A stretch of DNA of 64,000 nucleotides from Burkholderiaceae bacterium (GCA_919902775.1 CAKKRJ010000006.1:62001-126000); one strand, 5' to 3'; positions 9,196 through 18,207 are shown, counted from the first letter of the stretch. Notes: generated by a model not told the origin, from the sequence alone. A program made the numbers and translations.

Positions 9196-10197
9196 ATGGC
9201 CGTGCCCAAAGGCTGGATGAAGTTTCTGACCAGCCTGCTGGTGGTCGTGCTGGGTTTGGGCGTGGCGGCGTTCTGGTGGGTGAAGCAGCCGCTGGACACG
9301 CGCCAAGCCACGCTCGATTTGTCGATTGAGCCCGGCACTTCACCCAAGGCCATCGCGCAGGCGGTTTTGGATGCCGGGGCGCAAACCTCACCCATGCTGC
9401 TGTACGCCTGGTTTCGCGTTTCGGGCCAAGCGCGCCAGATGCGGGCCGGCAGCTACGAAATCACGCCAGGCACTTCGCCGCAACGGCTGTTGAACATGCT
9501 GGTGCGGGGCGAAGAAAGCCTGCGCACCGTGACGATTGTGGAAGGCTGGAACTGGCGGCAAGTGCGCCAGGCCCTGGCCAAGGCCGAGAACCTCCAACCC
9601 GACAGCCGGGCTTTGCCCGACGATGCCTTGATGGCCCAACTGGGTCGCCCTGGCGTGGCCCCGGAAGGCCGTTTTTACCCGGACACCTATGCCTATGCCA
9701 AAGGCGCGAGCGACTTGGCGGTTTTGCAGCGGGCCATGAAGTCCATGGACCAGCATGTCCGGCAGGCCTGGGCCGCGCGCCAGGCGGGCGTAGCGGTCCA
9801 GTCCGCCGAAGAGGCCCTGATTTTGGCCAGCATCGTGGAAAAGGAAACCGGCAAAGGGGCGGACCGCACCCTGATTTCAGGTGTTTTCAACAACCGGCTG
9901 CGCATCGGCATGCGCCTGCAAACCGACCCGACCGTGATTTACGGCTTGGGCGAGGCCTTTGATGGCAATCTGCGCCGGGTGCACTTGCTTGCCGACACGC
10001 CTTGGAACACGTACACCCGTGCGGGCCTGCCGCCCACGCCGATTGCCATGCCGGGTAAAGCGGCGCTGCTGGCCGCTGTGCAGCCGGCCAAGACGCCTGC
10101 GCTGTACTTTGTGGCCAAAGGTGACGGCAGCAGCCATTTCAGCGCGACGCTGGACGAGCACAACCGGGCGGTCAACCGTTACCAGCGTGGTCAATGA
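9196..10197 (+). CDS. mltG: Endolytic transglycosylase MltG
   Basis: A ~333-residue protein with one N-terminal membrane anchor ([20 protein letters not shown]), a LysM-like region, then the YceG/MltG catalytic domain with ASIVEKETG at about 211-219 and [20 protein letters not shown]. It cleaves nascent glycan strands at the periplasmic face of the inner membrane. The start is uncertain: the ATG at 9196 is used, while TTG 9184 or ATG 9217 are alternatives. It heads the cluster mltG-tmk-holB-tatD, a conserved proteobacterial order. Confidence 0.9.
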   Translation: MAVPKGWMKFLTSLLVVVLGLGVAAFWWVKQPLDTRQATLDLSIEPGTSPKAIAQAVLDAGAQTSPMLLYAWFRVSGQARQMRAGSYEITPGTSPQRLLNMLVRGEESLRTVTIVEGWNWRQVRQALAKAENLQPDSRALPDDALMAQLGRPGVAPEGRFYPDTYAYAKGASDLAVLQRAMKSMDQHVRQAWAARQAGVAVQSAEEALILASIVEKETGKGADRTLISGVFNNRLRIGMRLQTDPTVIYGLGEAFDGNLRRVHLLADTPWNTYTRAGLPPTPIAMPGKAALLAAVQPAKTPALYFVAKGDGSSHFSATLDEHNRAVNRYQRGQ

Positions 10198-10267
10198 CTG
10201 GGCGGCCAAGACGGGCCAAGGGGTGCCAGCCGGTTCGGCGACAATCGACGATTCACATCCCATCTAT

Positions 10268-10909
10268 ATGACACGCGGAACATTCATCAGTTTTGAAGGC
10301 ATCGACGGCGCGGGCAAGTCCACGCACATTGCGCGCGTGGCCCAGTTGTTCCGCGAAGCGGGCAGGGCGGTCGTGCTCACACGCGAACCAGGCGGCACGC
10401 CCCTGTCTGAAAAGCTGCGCGAGATGGTCTTGCACGAGCCTATGGACGCATTGACCGAGGCGCTGCTGATGTTTGCGGCCCGCCGCGAACACCTGGTGCA
10501 GGTGATCGAGCCTGCGCTGGCGCGCGGCGATGCTGTGCTGTGCGACCGCTTTACCGACGCCACCTTTGCATACCAAGGGGGCGGCCGTGGCTTTGACTGG
10601 CAAGTGTTGGCCCAACTCGAGCGCATGGTGCAAGGCTTGCCCGGCGGTGCCTTGCGCCAGCCCGAGCTCACCGTTTGGTTTGACCTGGACCCGCACATCG
10701 CGGCCCAGCGCCTGGCCTCGGCCCGCGTGCCAGACAAGTTTGAATCGCAGCCGGCGGACTTTTTTGCGGCGGTGCGCTCAGGCTACGCCCAGCGCCAAGC
10801 CGAGATGCCCAGCCGTTTTGCACGCATCGACGCTGCCCAGAGCCTGGAGGCTGTGGCTGCGCAAGTGAGCCGCGTGGTGACCGATTGGCTGAACCGGAAG
10901 GCCACATGA
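10268..10909 (+). CDS. tmk: Thymidylate kinase
   Basis: A 213-residue protein of usual length. The P-loop is GIDGAGKST (11-19), then [14 protein letters not shown], the DR motif [18 protein letters not shown] and a lid-region segment. It phosphorylates dTMP to dTDP with ATP in the cytosol, an essential step in dTTP synthesis. Its TGA overlaps the ATG of holB by four bases, so translation is coupled. There is a 70-base gap after mltG. Confidence 0.96.
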   Translation: MTRGTFISFEGIDGAGKSTHIARVAQLFREAGRAVVLTREPGGTPLSEKLREMVLHEPMDALTEALLMFAARREHLVQVIEPALARGDAVLCDRFTDATFAYQGGGRGFDWQVLAQLERMVQGLPGGALRQPELTVWFDLDPHIAAQRLASARVPDKFESQPADFFAAVRSGYAQRQAEMPSRFARIDAAQSLEAVAAQVSRVVTDWLNRKAT

Positions 10910-11910
10910 GCGCCGTTTTGAACGCCCCCTGGATCGCCCGCCAAGCCACCGATTTGCTGGCCCAGCGCGGTCACGCCTGGTTGTTGCAAGGCCCCTCGGG
11001 GCTGGGCCAATTTGACTTGGCCCTGGCGCTGGTTTCGGCCTGGTTGTGTGAAAAGCCCACCGCGCAAGGGGCCTGTGGCGACTGCCCCAGCTGTCACGCG
11101 GTGGCCGTGCACACCCATGCCGACCTGGCCGTGTTGATGCCCGAGACCGTGATGATCGACCTGGGCTGGCCCTTGTCGGAAAAGGCGCAGGACGAAATCG
11201 ACAAAAAAACACGTAAACCCAGCAAAGAGATCCGGGTGGACGCGATGCGTGATGCGGTGGAGTTTTCGCAGCGCACCGATGCGCGCGGACGCGGCAAAGC
11301 CGTGTTGGTGTTTCCGGCCGAGCGCATGAACACCGTCACGGCCAATGCCTTGCTCAAGACACTGGAAGAGCCACCAGGGGATGTGCGCTTTGTTTTGGCC
11401 ACTGAAGCCAGTCACATGCTGCTGCCCACCATCCGCAGCCGCTGCTTGGCCCACACCATGAAATGGCCCGAGGGCGACGAAGCCTTGGCCTGGTTGACTG
11501 GGCAGGGCGTGCAAGCGCCCGTGGCGACGGCGTTGCTGCGCAGTGCGGGGGGCCGCCCCACCGATGTGCTGCGCCAGGCCGAAGCCGGTTTGACGCCCGA
11601 ATGGTGGGCGGCTTTGCCCAAGGCCATGCGCCAGGGCGATGCCCGCCATTTGGCCGATTTGACTCCGTCGCAGGCCATCGACGCTTTGCAAAAACTTTGC
11701 CACGACCTGGTGCTGCGCCAGTCGGGTGCGGCACCGCGTTTTTTTGACGTGGCCCAATTGCCGGCTTGCACCGCGTCTGTGGCGGTGTTGACCGATTGGT
11801 TCAAGCGCCTGATGCAATCGGCCCGCACGGCCGAGCACCCTTTCAATACCGGTTTGATGCTGGAAGCCCTGACCGCCGATGCCCAACAAACCTTGCAGTC
11901 CAAGGTCTGA
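10906..11910 (+). CDS. holB: DNA polymerase III delta' subunit
   Basis: A 334-residue clamp-loader subunit. The P-loop position is degenerate ([11 protein letters not shown]), as is usual for delta'. A zinc-binding cluster of cysteines follows (CGDCPSC), then the ATPase-like core ([20 protein letters not shown]) and the SRC motif ([10 protein letters not shown]) that serves as arginine finger for the neighbouring subunit. It helps load the beta sliding clamp. It is translationally coupled to tmk and followed after three bases by tatD. The PilZ gene often found between holB and tatD in related bacteria is absent. Confidence 0.93.
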   Translation: MSAVLNAPWIARQATDLLAQRGHAWLLQGPSGLGQFDLALALVSAWLCEKPTAQGACGDCPSCHAVAVHTHADLAVLMPETVMIDLGWPLSEKAQDEIDKKTRKPSKEIRVDAMRDAVEFSQRTDARGRGKAVLVFPAERMNTVTANALLKTLEEPPGDVRFVLATEASHMLLPTIRSRCLAHTMKWPEGDEALAWLTGQGVQAPVATALLRSAGGRPTDVLRQAEAGLTPEWWAALPKAMRQGDARHLADLTPSQAIDALQKLCHDLVLRQSGAAPRFFDVAQLPACTASVAVLTDWFKRLMQSARTAEHPFNTGLMLEALTADAQQTLQSKV

Positions 11911-11913
11911 GCC

Positions 11914-12720
11914 ATGTACACCGATTCCCATTGCCACCTGAATTTCCCCGAGCTGATGCGCCAGCTGGATACCATCTTGCCGGCCATGCAGGCCGCGCAA
12001 GTGACTCGAGCCCTGTGCATTTGCACCACCCTGGAAGACTTTGATGCGGTACACAGTTTGTCGATGGCGCACGACAACATGTGGGCCACCGTGGGGGTTC
12101 ACCCCGACAACGAAGGCGTGCGCGAGCCCAGTTTGCAGGATTTGCTGGATGGCGCAGCCCGTCCGAAAGTAGTGGCGATCGGCGAGACGGGCCTGGATTA
12201 CTACCAGATGGACGAGCGCAAAGGTGGGCGCACGGTGGCCGACATGGAATGGCAGCGCGATCGCTTTCGCACCCACATCCAGGCGGCACGGCAGACCGGT
12301 TTGCCGCTGGTGATCCACACCAGGCAGGCTTCCGAAGATACGATCGCCATCTTGAAAGAAGAGGGCGAATCGGGTGGGCCAGGCTCGGCAGGGGGCGTTT
12401 TTCACTGCTTTACCGAAAGCATGCAGGTCGCGCGTGCTGCGCTGGACCTGGGTTTTTACATCTCTTTGTCGGGCATCTTGACGTTCAAGACCGCTGCCGA
12501 TTTACGGGAAGTCGCCCGATTTGTGCCCGACGATCGTCTTTTGATCGAAACCGACAGCCCCTATCTGGCCCCTGTGCCTTACCGGGGCAAGTTGAACAAC
12601 CCGTCTTATGTCCCCCTGGTGGCCAAGTTGTTGGGCGAATTGCGCGGCACGTCATCGGAAGCGATTGGTGAACTGACCACTCAAAACTTCCTGAAATTGT
12701 TTGCCAAAACAGCGGCTTGA
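11914..12720 (+). CDS. TatD family metal-dependent DNase/hydrolase
   Basis: A 268-residue protein of the amidohydrolase-like TatD family. The metal-binding opening is TDSHCHLNFPEL, and later ligand motifs are GETGLDYYQ, LPLVIHTRQA, GGVFHCFTES and LLIETDSPYLAP. The family consists of metal-dependent 3'-5' DNases or hydrolases in the cytosol. The start ATG lies three bases after holB, so it is cotranscribed with tmk-holB. The exact paralogue (YcfH-like by context) is inferred from synteny. Confidence 0.92.
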   Translation: MYTDSHCHLNFPELMRQLDTILPAMQAAQVTRALCICTTLEDFDAVHSLSMAHDNMWATVGVHPDNEGVREPSLQDLLDGAARPKVVAIGETGLDYYQMDERKGGRTVADMEWQRDRFRTHIQAARQTGLPLVIHTRQASEDTIAILKEEGESGGPGSAGGVFHCFTESMQVARAALDLGFYISLSGILTFKTAADLREVARFVPDDRLLIETDSPYLAPVPYRGKLNNPSYVPLVAKLLGELRGTSSEAIGELTTQNFLKLFAKTAA

Positions 12721-12726
12721 TTCTTT

Positions 12727-13542
12727 ATGCAAAACATTAAATACATTAGAAAATTCATTGTTTTTATTGGATTTTTTTCTGTTAGTTTTTTCTCGTCTGC
12801 TGGTTCTTACGATGACTTTTTCAAAGCCGTGCGGTTTGACGACGTCAGAACCGTGCACGCCTTGCTGCAACGCGGGTTCGATCCGAACACGGTCAATCCC
12901 GACGGTGTGACCGGTTTGATGCTGGCGGTGCGCGAACCTTCACTCAAGGTCGCTGAGCTGTTGGCCGGCTGGCCCAAGGTCAAAACCGAGGTGCGCAACG
13001 ACAAGGACGAAAGCGTCCTGATGCTCGCGGCACTCAAGGGCTATCTGCCCTTGGTCAAAAAACTCGTGGAGCACGATGCCGATGTCAACAAGACCGGCTG
13101 GGCACCTTTGCATTACGCGGCCTCCGGCGGCCAGGTGGCGGTGATTGAGTTTTTGCTCGAAAACAGTGCCTACATCGACGCCGAATCGCCCAACGGCAGC
13201 ACGCCCTTGATGATGGCGGCCATGTACGGCAGCCCAGAGGCGGTCAAGGTGTTGATTCAGGCGGGTGCCGACCTGAACATGCAAAACCAGCTGGGCCTGT
13301 CAGCACTTGATTTTGCAGTGCGTGGCAACCGTCAGAACGCCAAAGAACTGATCGAGACCGGGCTGCAACGCCAAGCAGCGCGCAAAGCCAAAGCTGAGCC
13401 GCAAACAGCCGGTCCAGCGCTGGCGCAATCTACAACGACAGCGCCCGTTGTTCCACCAGTCCCGCCTGCGGCGACTGCGCTGCCAGCCGCCGCGGTCCCG
13501 CAAAGCAAGCCAGCAGACAAGCCTGCCAAAACCGGTTGGTGA
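12727..13542 (+). CDS. Secreted/periplasmic ankyrin-repeat protein
   Basis: A 271-residue protein. Residues 1-25 form a signal peptide (FIVFIGFFSVSFFSSAG). Residues ~27-210 hold about five ankyrin repeats, for example TPLMMAAMYGSPEAVKVLIQ and APLHYAASGGQVAVIEFLLE. The tail (~215-271) is Ala/Pro/Lys-rich and probably disordered. Ankyrin repeats mediate protein binding. The first ~80 bases are strikingly AT-rich compared with the rest, mainly because of Phe/Ile codons in the signal peptide. It starts six bases after tatD and may be the last gene of that operon. The partner is unknown. Confidence 0.85.
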   Translation: MQNIKYIRKFIVFIGFFSVSFFSSAGSYDDFFKAVRFDDVRTVHALLQRGFDPNTVNPDGVTGLMLAVREPSLKVAELLAGWPKVKTEVRNDKDESVLMLAALKGYLPLVKKLVEHDADVNKTGWAPLHYAASGGQVAVIEFLLENSAYIDAESPNGSTPLMMAAMYGSPEAVKVLIQAGADLNMQNQLGLSALDFAVRGNRQNAKELIETGLQRQAARKAKAEPQTAGPALAQSTTTAPVVPPVPPAATALPAAAVPQSKPADKPAKTGW

Positions 13543-13588
13543 AATTTATGGGGTGGTGATTTTGGTGGCCGGTCACACGCCTAAATCA

Positions 13589-13618
13589 CTGACAATCACT
13601 TCGCACGATGTGTATTAT
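13589..13618 (+). promoter_or_regulatory. Candidate sigma-70 promoter for hupB
   Basis: CTGACA (13589-13594) is separated by 18 bases from TATTAT (13613-13618). This is the best match in the 277-base gap before hupB and implies a leader of roughly 195 bases. It is prediction only. Confidence 0.4.
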
Positions 13619-13684
13619 GTAAAGTTGCAATGGTGTGCCGCCATCAGATGGATGCACCACGGATGCGCCGCAGGAGGACAAAAG

Positions 13685-13735
13685 ATGAAGTCCGACGCAG
13701 GCGCACGATCAGACAACACAGTCCGGTTTGAATAA
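13685..13735 (+). CDS. Small leader ORF (16 aa) upstream of hupB
   Basis: A 16-codon ORF (MKSDAGARSDNTVRFE, then TAA) whose ATG is preceded by a perfect AGGAGG at 13672-13677 with 7-base spacing, a stronger ribosome site than that of hupB itself. It lies inside the predicted long hupB leader and ends 84 bases before the hupB start. It could be a small protein or a regulatory leader peptide; its coding status rests only on the ribosome site and position. I recognise no homologue. Confidence 0.35.
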   Translation: MKSDAGARSDNTVRFE

Positions 13736-13819
13736 GTTGACTAAATTGAGAAGAATTAAGAGGTCAACGGCACAGTTGCATGGCAAAATCTCGCCGTTCT
13801 ATTCATTTGGAGAAAAATC

Positions 13820-14101
13820 TTGAACAAAGCAGAACTGATTGAAGCATTGGCCAAAGAAACAGACATGTCCAAAGCCGCTGCCGGCCGTGCCGTGAGCGCT
13901 CTGGTTGAAATCATCACCAAAACCGTTGCCAAAAAGCAAGATGTGCAATTGATCGGTTTTGGCACGTTCAAAGCGGCCAAGCGCGCTGCACGCGTTGGCA
14001 AAAACCCACGTACCGGCGAGAAGCTGAAAATTGCAGCCGCTACCGTGCCCCGTTTCACTGCCGGTGCTGCTTTCAAAGCCGCCGTGAACAAGAAGAAGTA
14101 A
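13820..14101 (+). CDS. hupB: DNA-binding protein HU-beta
   Basis: A 93-residue HU-family nucleoid protein (MNKAELIEALAKETDMSKAA ... VQLIGFGTFKAAKRAARVGKNPRTGEKLKI). It includes the DNA-intercalating arm with the conserved RxGxNPxTGE region. The start is TTG at 13820, preceded by TTGGAGA; the residues around it match the usual HU N-terminus, so the non-ATG start is credible. HU dimers bend and compact DNA. The gene stands alone between a long leader and a strong terminator. Confidence 0.95.
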   Translation: MNKAELIEALAKETDMSKAAAGRAVSALVEIITKTVAKKQDVQLIGFGTFKAAKRAARVGKNPRTGEKLKIAAATVPRFTAGAAFKAAVNKKK

Positions 14102-14123
14102 TTTCGAATTGCTTTCGCCGAAA

Positions 14124-14158
14124 GGCAGCCATGGTGGTCCACCTGGCTGCCTTTTTTT
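14124..14158 (+). terminator. Rho-independent terminator of hupB
   Basis: GGCAGCCA at 14124-14131 pairs perfectly with TGGCTGCC at 14144-14151, the loop can pair further (GGTGG/CCACC), and a run of seven T follows directly. It lies 22 bases after the hupB stop. Confidence 0.92.
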
Positions 14159-14273
14159 ATGGGGTGAATGGAGTGGACAGCGTTGGGTTTTTGGGGTGTT
14201 GGCGCACAGTGAATTTCGGCCCAGTTTGCTAAGTTGCACAGGCCCTTATGGATTCGTCAACAGAAAGAGCCTT

Positions 14274-14801
14274 ATGACCTCCACCCGGACTGTATTGACT
14301 GCATGGTTGGTTTTGACCCAAGTGCTGTGGCACCCCCCAAATGCGCAGGCCAAGAAACCAGACGATGAGTCCCCACGCAAAGCACAAAAGCATGGGAAGC
14401 CTGCCCAAGACCGTCAACAGCAGCAAATGCGTCAACAACACGCAGATCGCCAGCAGCCTGCCAACGTGCCCAGCGTGCAAATTGCCATTGGTGGGTATTT
14501 TCAGGAACGCCAGATTGAAGCCGCGCGCAGCTATTACGGGCGTCCTGAAAATGCGGGATTTTGTCCGCCCGGCCTGGCCAAAAAAGGCACAGGCTGCTTG
14601 CCTCCAGGGCAGGCCAAAAAATGGCGCATCGGCACACCCTTGCCAGCGGGCGTGATTTACTACGACGTGCCCCGCTCGGTGGTGGTGACCTTGGGCGTGC
14701 CACCGTCGGGCTACAAATATGTGCGTGTGGCTTCCGATATTTTGCTGATTGCCCTTGGCACCAGCATGGTGATCGATGCAATGGAAGACCTGGTTCGCTG
14801 A
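14274..14801 (+). CDS. CigR/RcnB-like exported protein
   Basis: A 175-residue protein. A signal peptide (about 1-25, ending at NAQA-KK) is followed by a basic, Gln/His-rich stretch (40-70). The C-terminal domain contains CPPGLAKKGTGCLPPGQAKK, then YYDVPRSVVVTLGVPPSGYKYV and a hydrophobic end segment (DILLIALGTSMVIDAMEDL). That order matches proteins annotated as CigR-like or RcnB-like; CigR is known in Salmonella as a modulator of virulence. It is presumably periplasmic or membrane-associated. The start at 14274 has AGAAAGAG upstream. Its role in this organism is unknown. Confidence 0.72.
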   Translation: MTSTRTVLTAWLVLTQVLWHPPNAQAKKPDDESPRKAQKHGKPAQDRQQQQMRQQHADRQQPANVPSVQIAIGGYFQERQIEAARSYYGRPENAGFCPPGLAKKGTGCLPPGQAKKWRIGTPLPAGVIYYDVPRSVVVTLGVPPSGYKYVRVASDILLIALGTSMVIDAMEDLVR

Positions 14802-14924
14802 ACGTTCGGTGTGCGTCGCGAGGTGCCATCGCGCGTTTCAATCACCGCGCAGGTTGAAAATTGAAATACCCAAGCCGAAGTGACCGACAATGGCGCTCTT
14901 TGGCTTTCGGTTGCAACGGCTTTT

Positions 14925-15851
14925 ATGGCGATTCAATGGTTTCCTGGACACATGCACCTCACGCGCAAGGCGATTGGGGAGCGCATCAAAGACATCGACG
15001 TCGTCATTGAAATGCTCGACGCCCGTTTGCCCGGATCGAGTGCCAACCCGATGCTGGCTGAGCTGATTCAGGGCAAACCGGGACTCAAGATCTTGAGCAA
15101 ACAAGATCTGGCCGACCCGGTGCAGACGGCGGCATGGCTGGTGCACTACAACGCCCTGCCCGATGTGCGGGCCTTGGCTTTGGACACCAGCTTGGTCTCG
15201 CCGACCAAGGCCTTGATTGACGCCTGCCAGCAACTCGCGCCCCACCGCGGCGGCATGGTCAAGCCCATGCGAGTGCTCATTTGCGGCATTCCCAACGTGG
15301 GCAAATCGACCCTCATCAACACCCTCAAAGGCAAACGGGCTGCCAAAACGGGAGACGAGGCGGGCGTGACCAAGTTGGAGCAACGCATCACGCTGGCCGA
15401 TGACTTTTATCTGTACGACACGCCTGGCGTGCTGTGGCCTCGGATCATTGTTGAACAAAGCGGCTACAACTTGGCTGCCAGCGGAGCGATCGGCGTGAAC
15501 GCGTTTGATGAAGAGGTGGTGGCGCTGGAGTTGCTCAACTACCTGATTCCAAACTACCCACAAACCTTGACCGCGCGTTACAAGATCCAGGACGTGGCCA
15601 AGCACACCGACGAAAGCATGCTCGAAGCCATTGCACGCCAACGTGGCGCCATTCAAAGCGGTGGTCGTGTGAACACCACCAAGGCCGCTGAACTGGTGAT
15701 CCATGATTTTCGATCAGCCGCTTTGGGGCGAGTGACACTGGAGACCCCCGAAGAGTTTGCCCAATGGTTGGCCGAAGGCAAAAAAGCCGACGCTGAACGT
15801 GCCTTGCGCAAAGAGGGAACGAAAAAAGCCAAAAAGCAGGCCCGAGCATGA
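14925..15851 (+). CDS. ylqF: Circularly permuted ribosome-assembly GTPase YlqF/RbgA
   Basis: A 308-residue protein with permuted G-motif order: G4 (LSKQDLAD) comes before G1 (GIPNVGKSTLIN) and G3 (DTPG). It begins with MAIQWFPGHM, the family hallmark N-terminus, which decides the start at 14925 rather than 14880. RbgA is a cytosolic GTPase for large-subunit ribosome assembly in Bacillus; the beta-proteobacterial homologue is presumed similar. Its TGA overlaps the ATG of the exonuclease gene by four bases. Confidence 0.92.
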   Translation: MAIQWFPGHMHLTRKAIGERIKDIDVVIEMLDARLPGSSANPMLAELIQGKPGLKILSKQDLADPVQTAAWLVHYNALPDVRALALDTSLVSPTKALIDACQQLAPHRGGMVKPMRVLICGIPNVGKSTLINTLKGKRAAKTGDEAGVTKLEQRITLADDFYLYDTPGVLWPRIIVEQSGYNLAASGAIGVNAFDEEVVALELLNYLIPNYPQTLTARYKIQDVAKHTDESMLEAIARQRGAIQSGGRVNTTKAAELVIHDFRSAALGRVTLETPEEFAQWLAEGKKADAERALRKEGTKKAKKQARA

Positions 15852-16471
15852 CCCACTACCCAGCCATGCCCCACCCGGCCACGCACCGCAGCACGCCTGA
15901 CAAAGAGGCCATCGCCCTCCTCCCTGCATTTGAACGCTTGGGACTGGAGCGCATCAGTCTGGTGCGCACGGGTTCGCAGGCCAGCCAGGCTTATGAACAG
16001 TTGGTGCAGGCCACAGCCTGGGGTTTTGACACCGAATCCAAACCCACCTTCCGGGTGGGCGAACAGTCTGACGGGCCGCACATCCTGCAACTGTCCACGT
16101 CAGAGCGGGCCTGGGTGTTTCAGCTGCACGACCCTGAATGCCGTGCGGTCGCGGCCAAATTGCTGGCATTGACAGGTATTGCCAAAGCCGGTTTTGGCCT
16201 GGGCGATGACCGCAAACGCATCATCCACAAGCTGGGGGTGGAACCAGCGGGCATTTTGGAGCTGAACACCGTGTTCCGCGAACGCGGCTATCGCAAAGAC
16301 ATGGGGGTCAAAGGGGCCGTGGCGGTGCTGTTTCACCAGCGGTTTCAAAAGTCAAAAAAAGCCGCCACCAGCAATTGGGCCAACGAGCGACTGACCGAAT
16401 CACAACTGATCTATGCGGCCAACGACGCTTATGCGGCGATCCGCGTTTGGGAAGCGCTGGGTTTGAACTGA
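15848..16471 (+). CDS. DEDD-family 3'-5' exonuclease domain protein
   Basis: A 207-residue single-domain protein. Exo I is FDTESKP (Asp61, Glu63), an exo II-like region is AGFGLGDDRKRI, and exo III is YAANDAYAA (Tyr189, Asp193), i.e. the DEDDy type related to RNase D and the WRN exonuclease. It would remove nucleotides from 3' ends of RNA or DNA with two metal ions. There is no HRDC domain, so it is not a full RNase D. It is translationally coupled to ylqF, which may suggest a role in rRNA maturation, but that is inference. Confidence 0.86.
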   Translation: MTHYPAMPHPATHRSTPDKEAIALLPAFERLGLERISLVRTGSQASQAYEQLVQATAWGFDTESKPTFRVGEQSDGPHILQLSTSERAWVFQLHDPECRAVAAKLLALTGIAKAGFGLGDDRKRIIHKLGVEPAGILELNTVFRERGYRKDMGVKGAVAVLFHQRFQKSKKAATSNWANERLTESQLIYAANDAYAAIRVWEALGLN

Positions 16472-16492
16472 CCCGTGGCGCGACGAAATACC

Positions 16493-17401
16493 ATGACCAT
16501 GTCCGAAACTACGCCTCCCTGCGCTGGCCCCAGCGCCGAACAACCCACCAGCGCGGTGCTGGATTTTGCCAACGCCTTGTGGCGCGTGCGCCGGCCCAAA
16601 CCCTTTGTGTTGGTCATTGAAGGCGAAGTGGGCCACGAAGTCGCTGCCCACAGCGACTACCTGCACGACAAGCTGCTCTTGCCCGAATGGCGCGAGGCCT
16701 TTTACCAATTGGTCGATACCACGGGCTTGGTCGTGTGCCTGAATGTGCACACCCAACAGCCCACTTACCGCGACGTGCGCGGGCGCTCCAGCAAGGGGCG
16801 TCTGAGCCAGGGCGAGTACTACCACCACGACGGCTGCACAGGTCCTGTGAAGCCGCGCTTTGTCGAAATCCGCTGCCCCATTCAGCCGCAAACGCGTGGC
16901 GTGGCCACCGCCGTGGCACCGCACCACGATGTGGTGAAAGCCATGGTGCAGGTGTTGCCCGCCGAATTGGCCGCAACGCCCGCGCTGGCGGGGCAAGACA
17001 TGCGCCTGGCCTCCATCAGCCAAATGGACTATGCGGCGCTCGACCAGTTGCAAGGCCTCATCACGCGCACCGTGCGCAAAAAACTCAACGCCGAAGGCGC
17101 ACGCAGCTACTTCCGCCAAGTGGATGTGGCGGCCAATGCCTACTTTGAACCTTGGGCATTGGGCGAAAGCCGCTTCATCGCCAACGCCAACAGCGGCATC
17201 ACCATGCAACACCGCCGCGCCTACCAAGCCCCGCACACCGGTGGCGTGGCCAATGGCCACTTGGTCAAGCGCTGGACGAATGAAGAATTGCTGCTGCCCG
17301 GTCAGGTGGTGGATCAAGCCTTGATAGCCGCGCTGTGCAGCGAAGAAGGTGATGAGGCAGATGGAGAGCGGGCTGAGGGGTGTTACCTCGGGGCGCATTG
17401 A
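16493..17401 (+). CDS. Uncharacterised protein, possibly a Fe(II)/2-oxoglutarate-dependent enzyme
   Basis: About 302 residues, starting at ATG 16493 (GTG 16475 or ATG 16499 are alternatives). I do not recognise the family firmly. YYHHDG places a possible His111-x-Asp113 metal motif, and NSGITMQHRRAYQAP places a distal His240 followed by Arg241/Arg242. This spacing resembles the HxD...H facial triad and H-x-R-x-x-Y end of clavaminate/TauD-like oxygenases. The region DYLHDKLLLPEWREAFYQL precedes it. It follows the exonuclease gene by about 20 bases on the same strand. The coding call is strong; the enzyme class is only a hypothesis. Confidence 0.72.
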   Translation: MTMSETTPPCAGPSAEQPTSAVLDFANALWRVRRPKPFVLVIEGEVGHEVAAHSDYLHDKLLLPEWREAFYQLVDTTGLVVCLNVHTQQPTYRDVRGRSSKGRLSQGEYYHHDGCTGPVKPRFVEIRCPIQPQTRGVATAVAPHHDVVKAMVQVLPAELAATPALAGQDMRLASISQMDYAALDQLQGLITRTVRKKLNAEGARSYFRQVDVAANAYFEPWALGESRFIANANSGITMQHRRAYQAPHTGGVANGHLVKRWTNEELLLPGQVVDQALIAALCSEEGDEADGERAEGCYLGAH

Positions 17402-17458
17402 TTTCGCCAGCGCAAGCAAGGGTTGCGTTACGCGCTTGAATGGCGCGCTTCAAGGTGG

Positions 17459-17565
17459 CATTCGCGCGCGGGGGCGCGCTCCCACAGGGAGTCGTTCGTG
17501 CTGCCACAGGCTTCTGTGGTTTTTGTGGGAGGCCGCCCCTGCGGCCGAAGACCCGTTCTTTCACA
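17459..17565. repeat. REP/BIME-like palindromic repeat, copy C (long loop)
   Basis: It has the same left arm (TTCGCGCGCGGGGGCGCGCT) and right arm (TTGTGGGAGGCCGCCCCTGC) as copies B and D, but about 37 bases between the arms. The conserved tail TTCTTTCACA follows. It lies between the unknown gene ending at 17401 and the VOC gene that converges on it, so it sits past the 3' ends of both. Confidence 0.85.
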
Positions 17566-17599
17566 GATGGGACAACTCTATCGCGACCGCACCGACGGA

Positions 17600-18001
17600 T
17601 CAGTGTTCGCAGTTGACCATCCAGGGCACGCCAAACTTGTCCACCAGCATGCCAAAACCCTTGGCCCAAAAGGTGGGGGCAAACGGCATGCTGACCTGAC
17701 CACCATGGCTCAGTGCATCGAACAGGCGCTGGCCGTCCTCCACCGTCTTGCCTTGTACCGACAAGGAAAAACCTTTGAAGCCCTCGTGCGGCATATCGGG
17801 CATGCCGTCCGAACCCATGAGGGTCAGGCCCATGGCCTCCAGCGAACTGTGCATGACGCGGCCATGCAAGGCTGCGGGCATTTGCGCCGCCATCGGCGAC
17901 TCGCCAAAGGTTTGGGTGAAGGTGATTTTTCCGTTCAGTGCCTGGGCGTAAAACGCAAACGCCTCGGCGCAGTTGCCATTGAAGGTCAGATAGGCTTGCA
18001 T
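17600..18001 (-). CDS. VOC family (PhnB/YjdN-like) protein
   Basis: A 133-residue protein of the vicinal-oxygen-chelate fold, PhnB-like branch: MQAYLTFNGNCAEAFAFYAQ, FGESPMAA, GRVMHSSLEAMGLTLMGSD, ending in FWAKGFGMLVDKFGVPWMVN. These are the usual conserved patches of YjdN/PhnB-type proteins, whose biochemical role is mostly unknown. It is cytosolic and monocistronic, and is divergent from the Fic gene across a 287-base gap. Confidence 0.86.
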   Translation of the reverse strand: MQAYLTFNGNCAEAFAFYAQALNGKITFTQTFGESPMAAQMPAALHGRVMHSSLEAMGLTLMGSDGMPDMPHEGFKGFSLSVQGKTVEDGQRLFDALSHGGQVSMPFAPTFWAKGFGMLVDKFGVPWMVNCEH

Positions 18002-18207
18002 GGAATCTCCCTGGTTGGATGGGCCATCGTGTCCGGGGATCGGGCATTCGGTGGCACGAGATTATGGCAACGGTTTGGCCGCACGTGTCGGGCTTGACCG
18101 CGTTTGTGCAACAGTTTCCACAGGCACAGCCGCTGGTCATCGGTACCGGGGGCATGCCGCTGGATTTGTGTTTGCAATACTGAGGGAGGCCTAGGGGGCA
18201 GGGAGAT

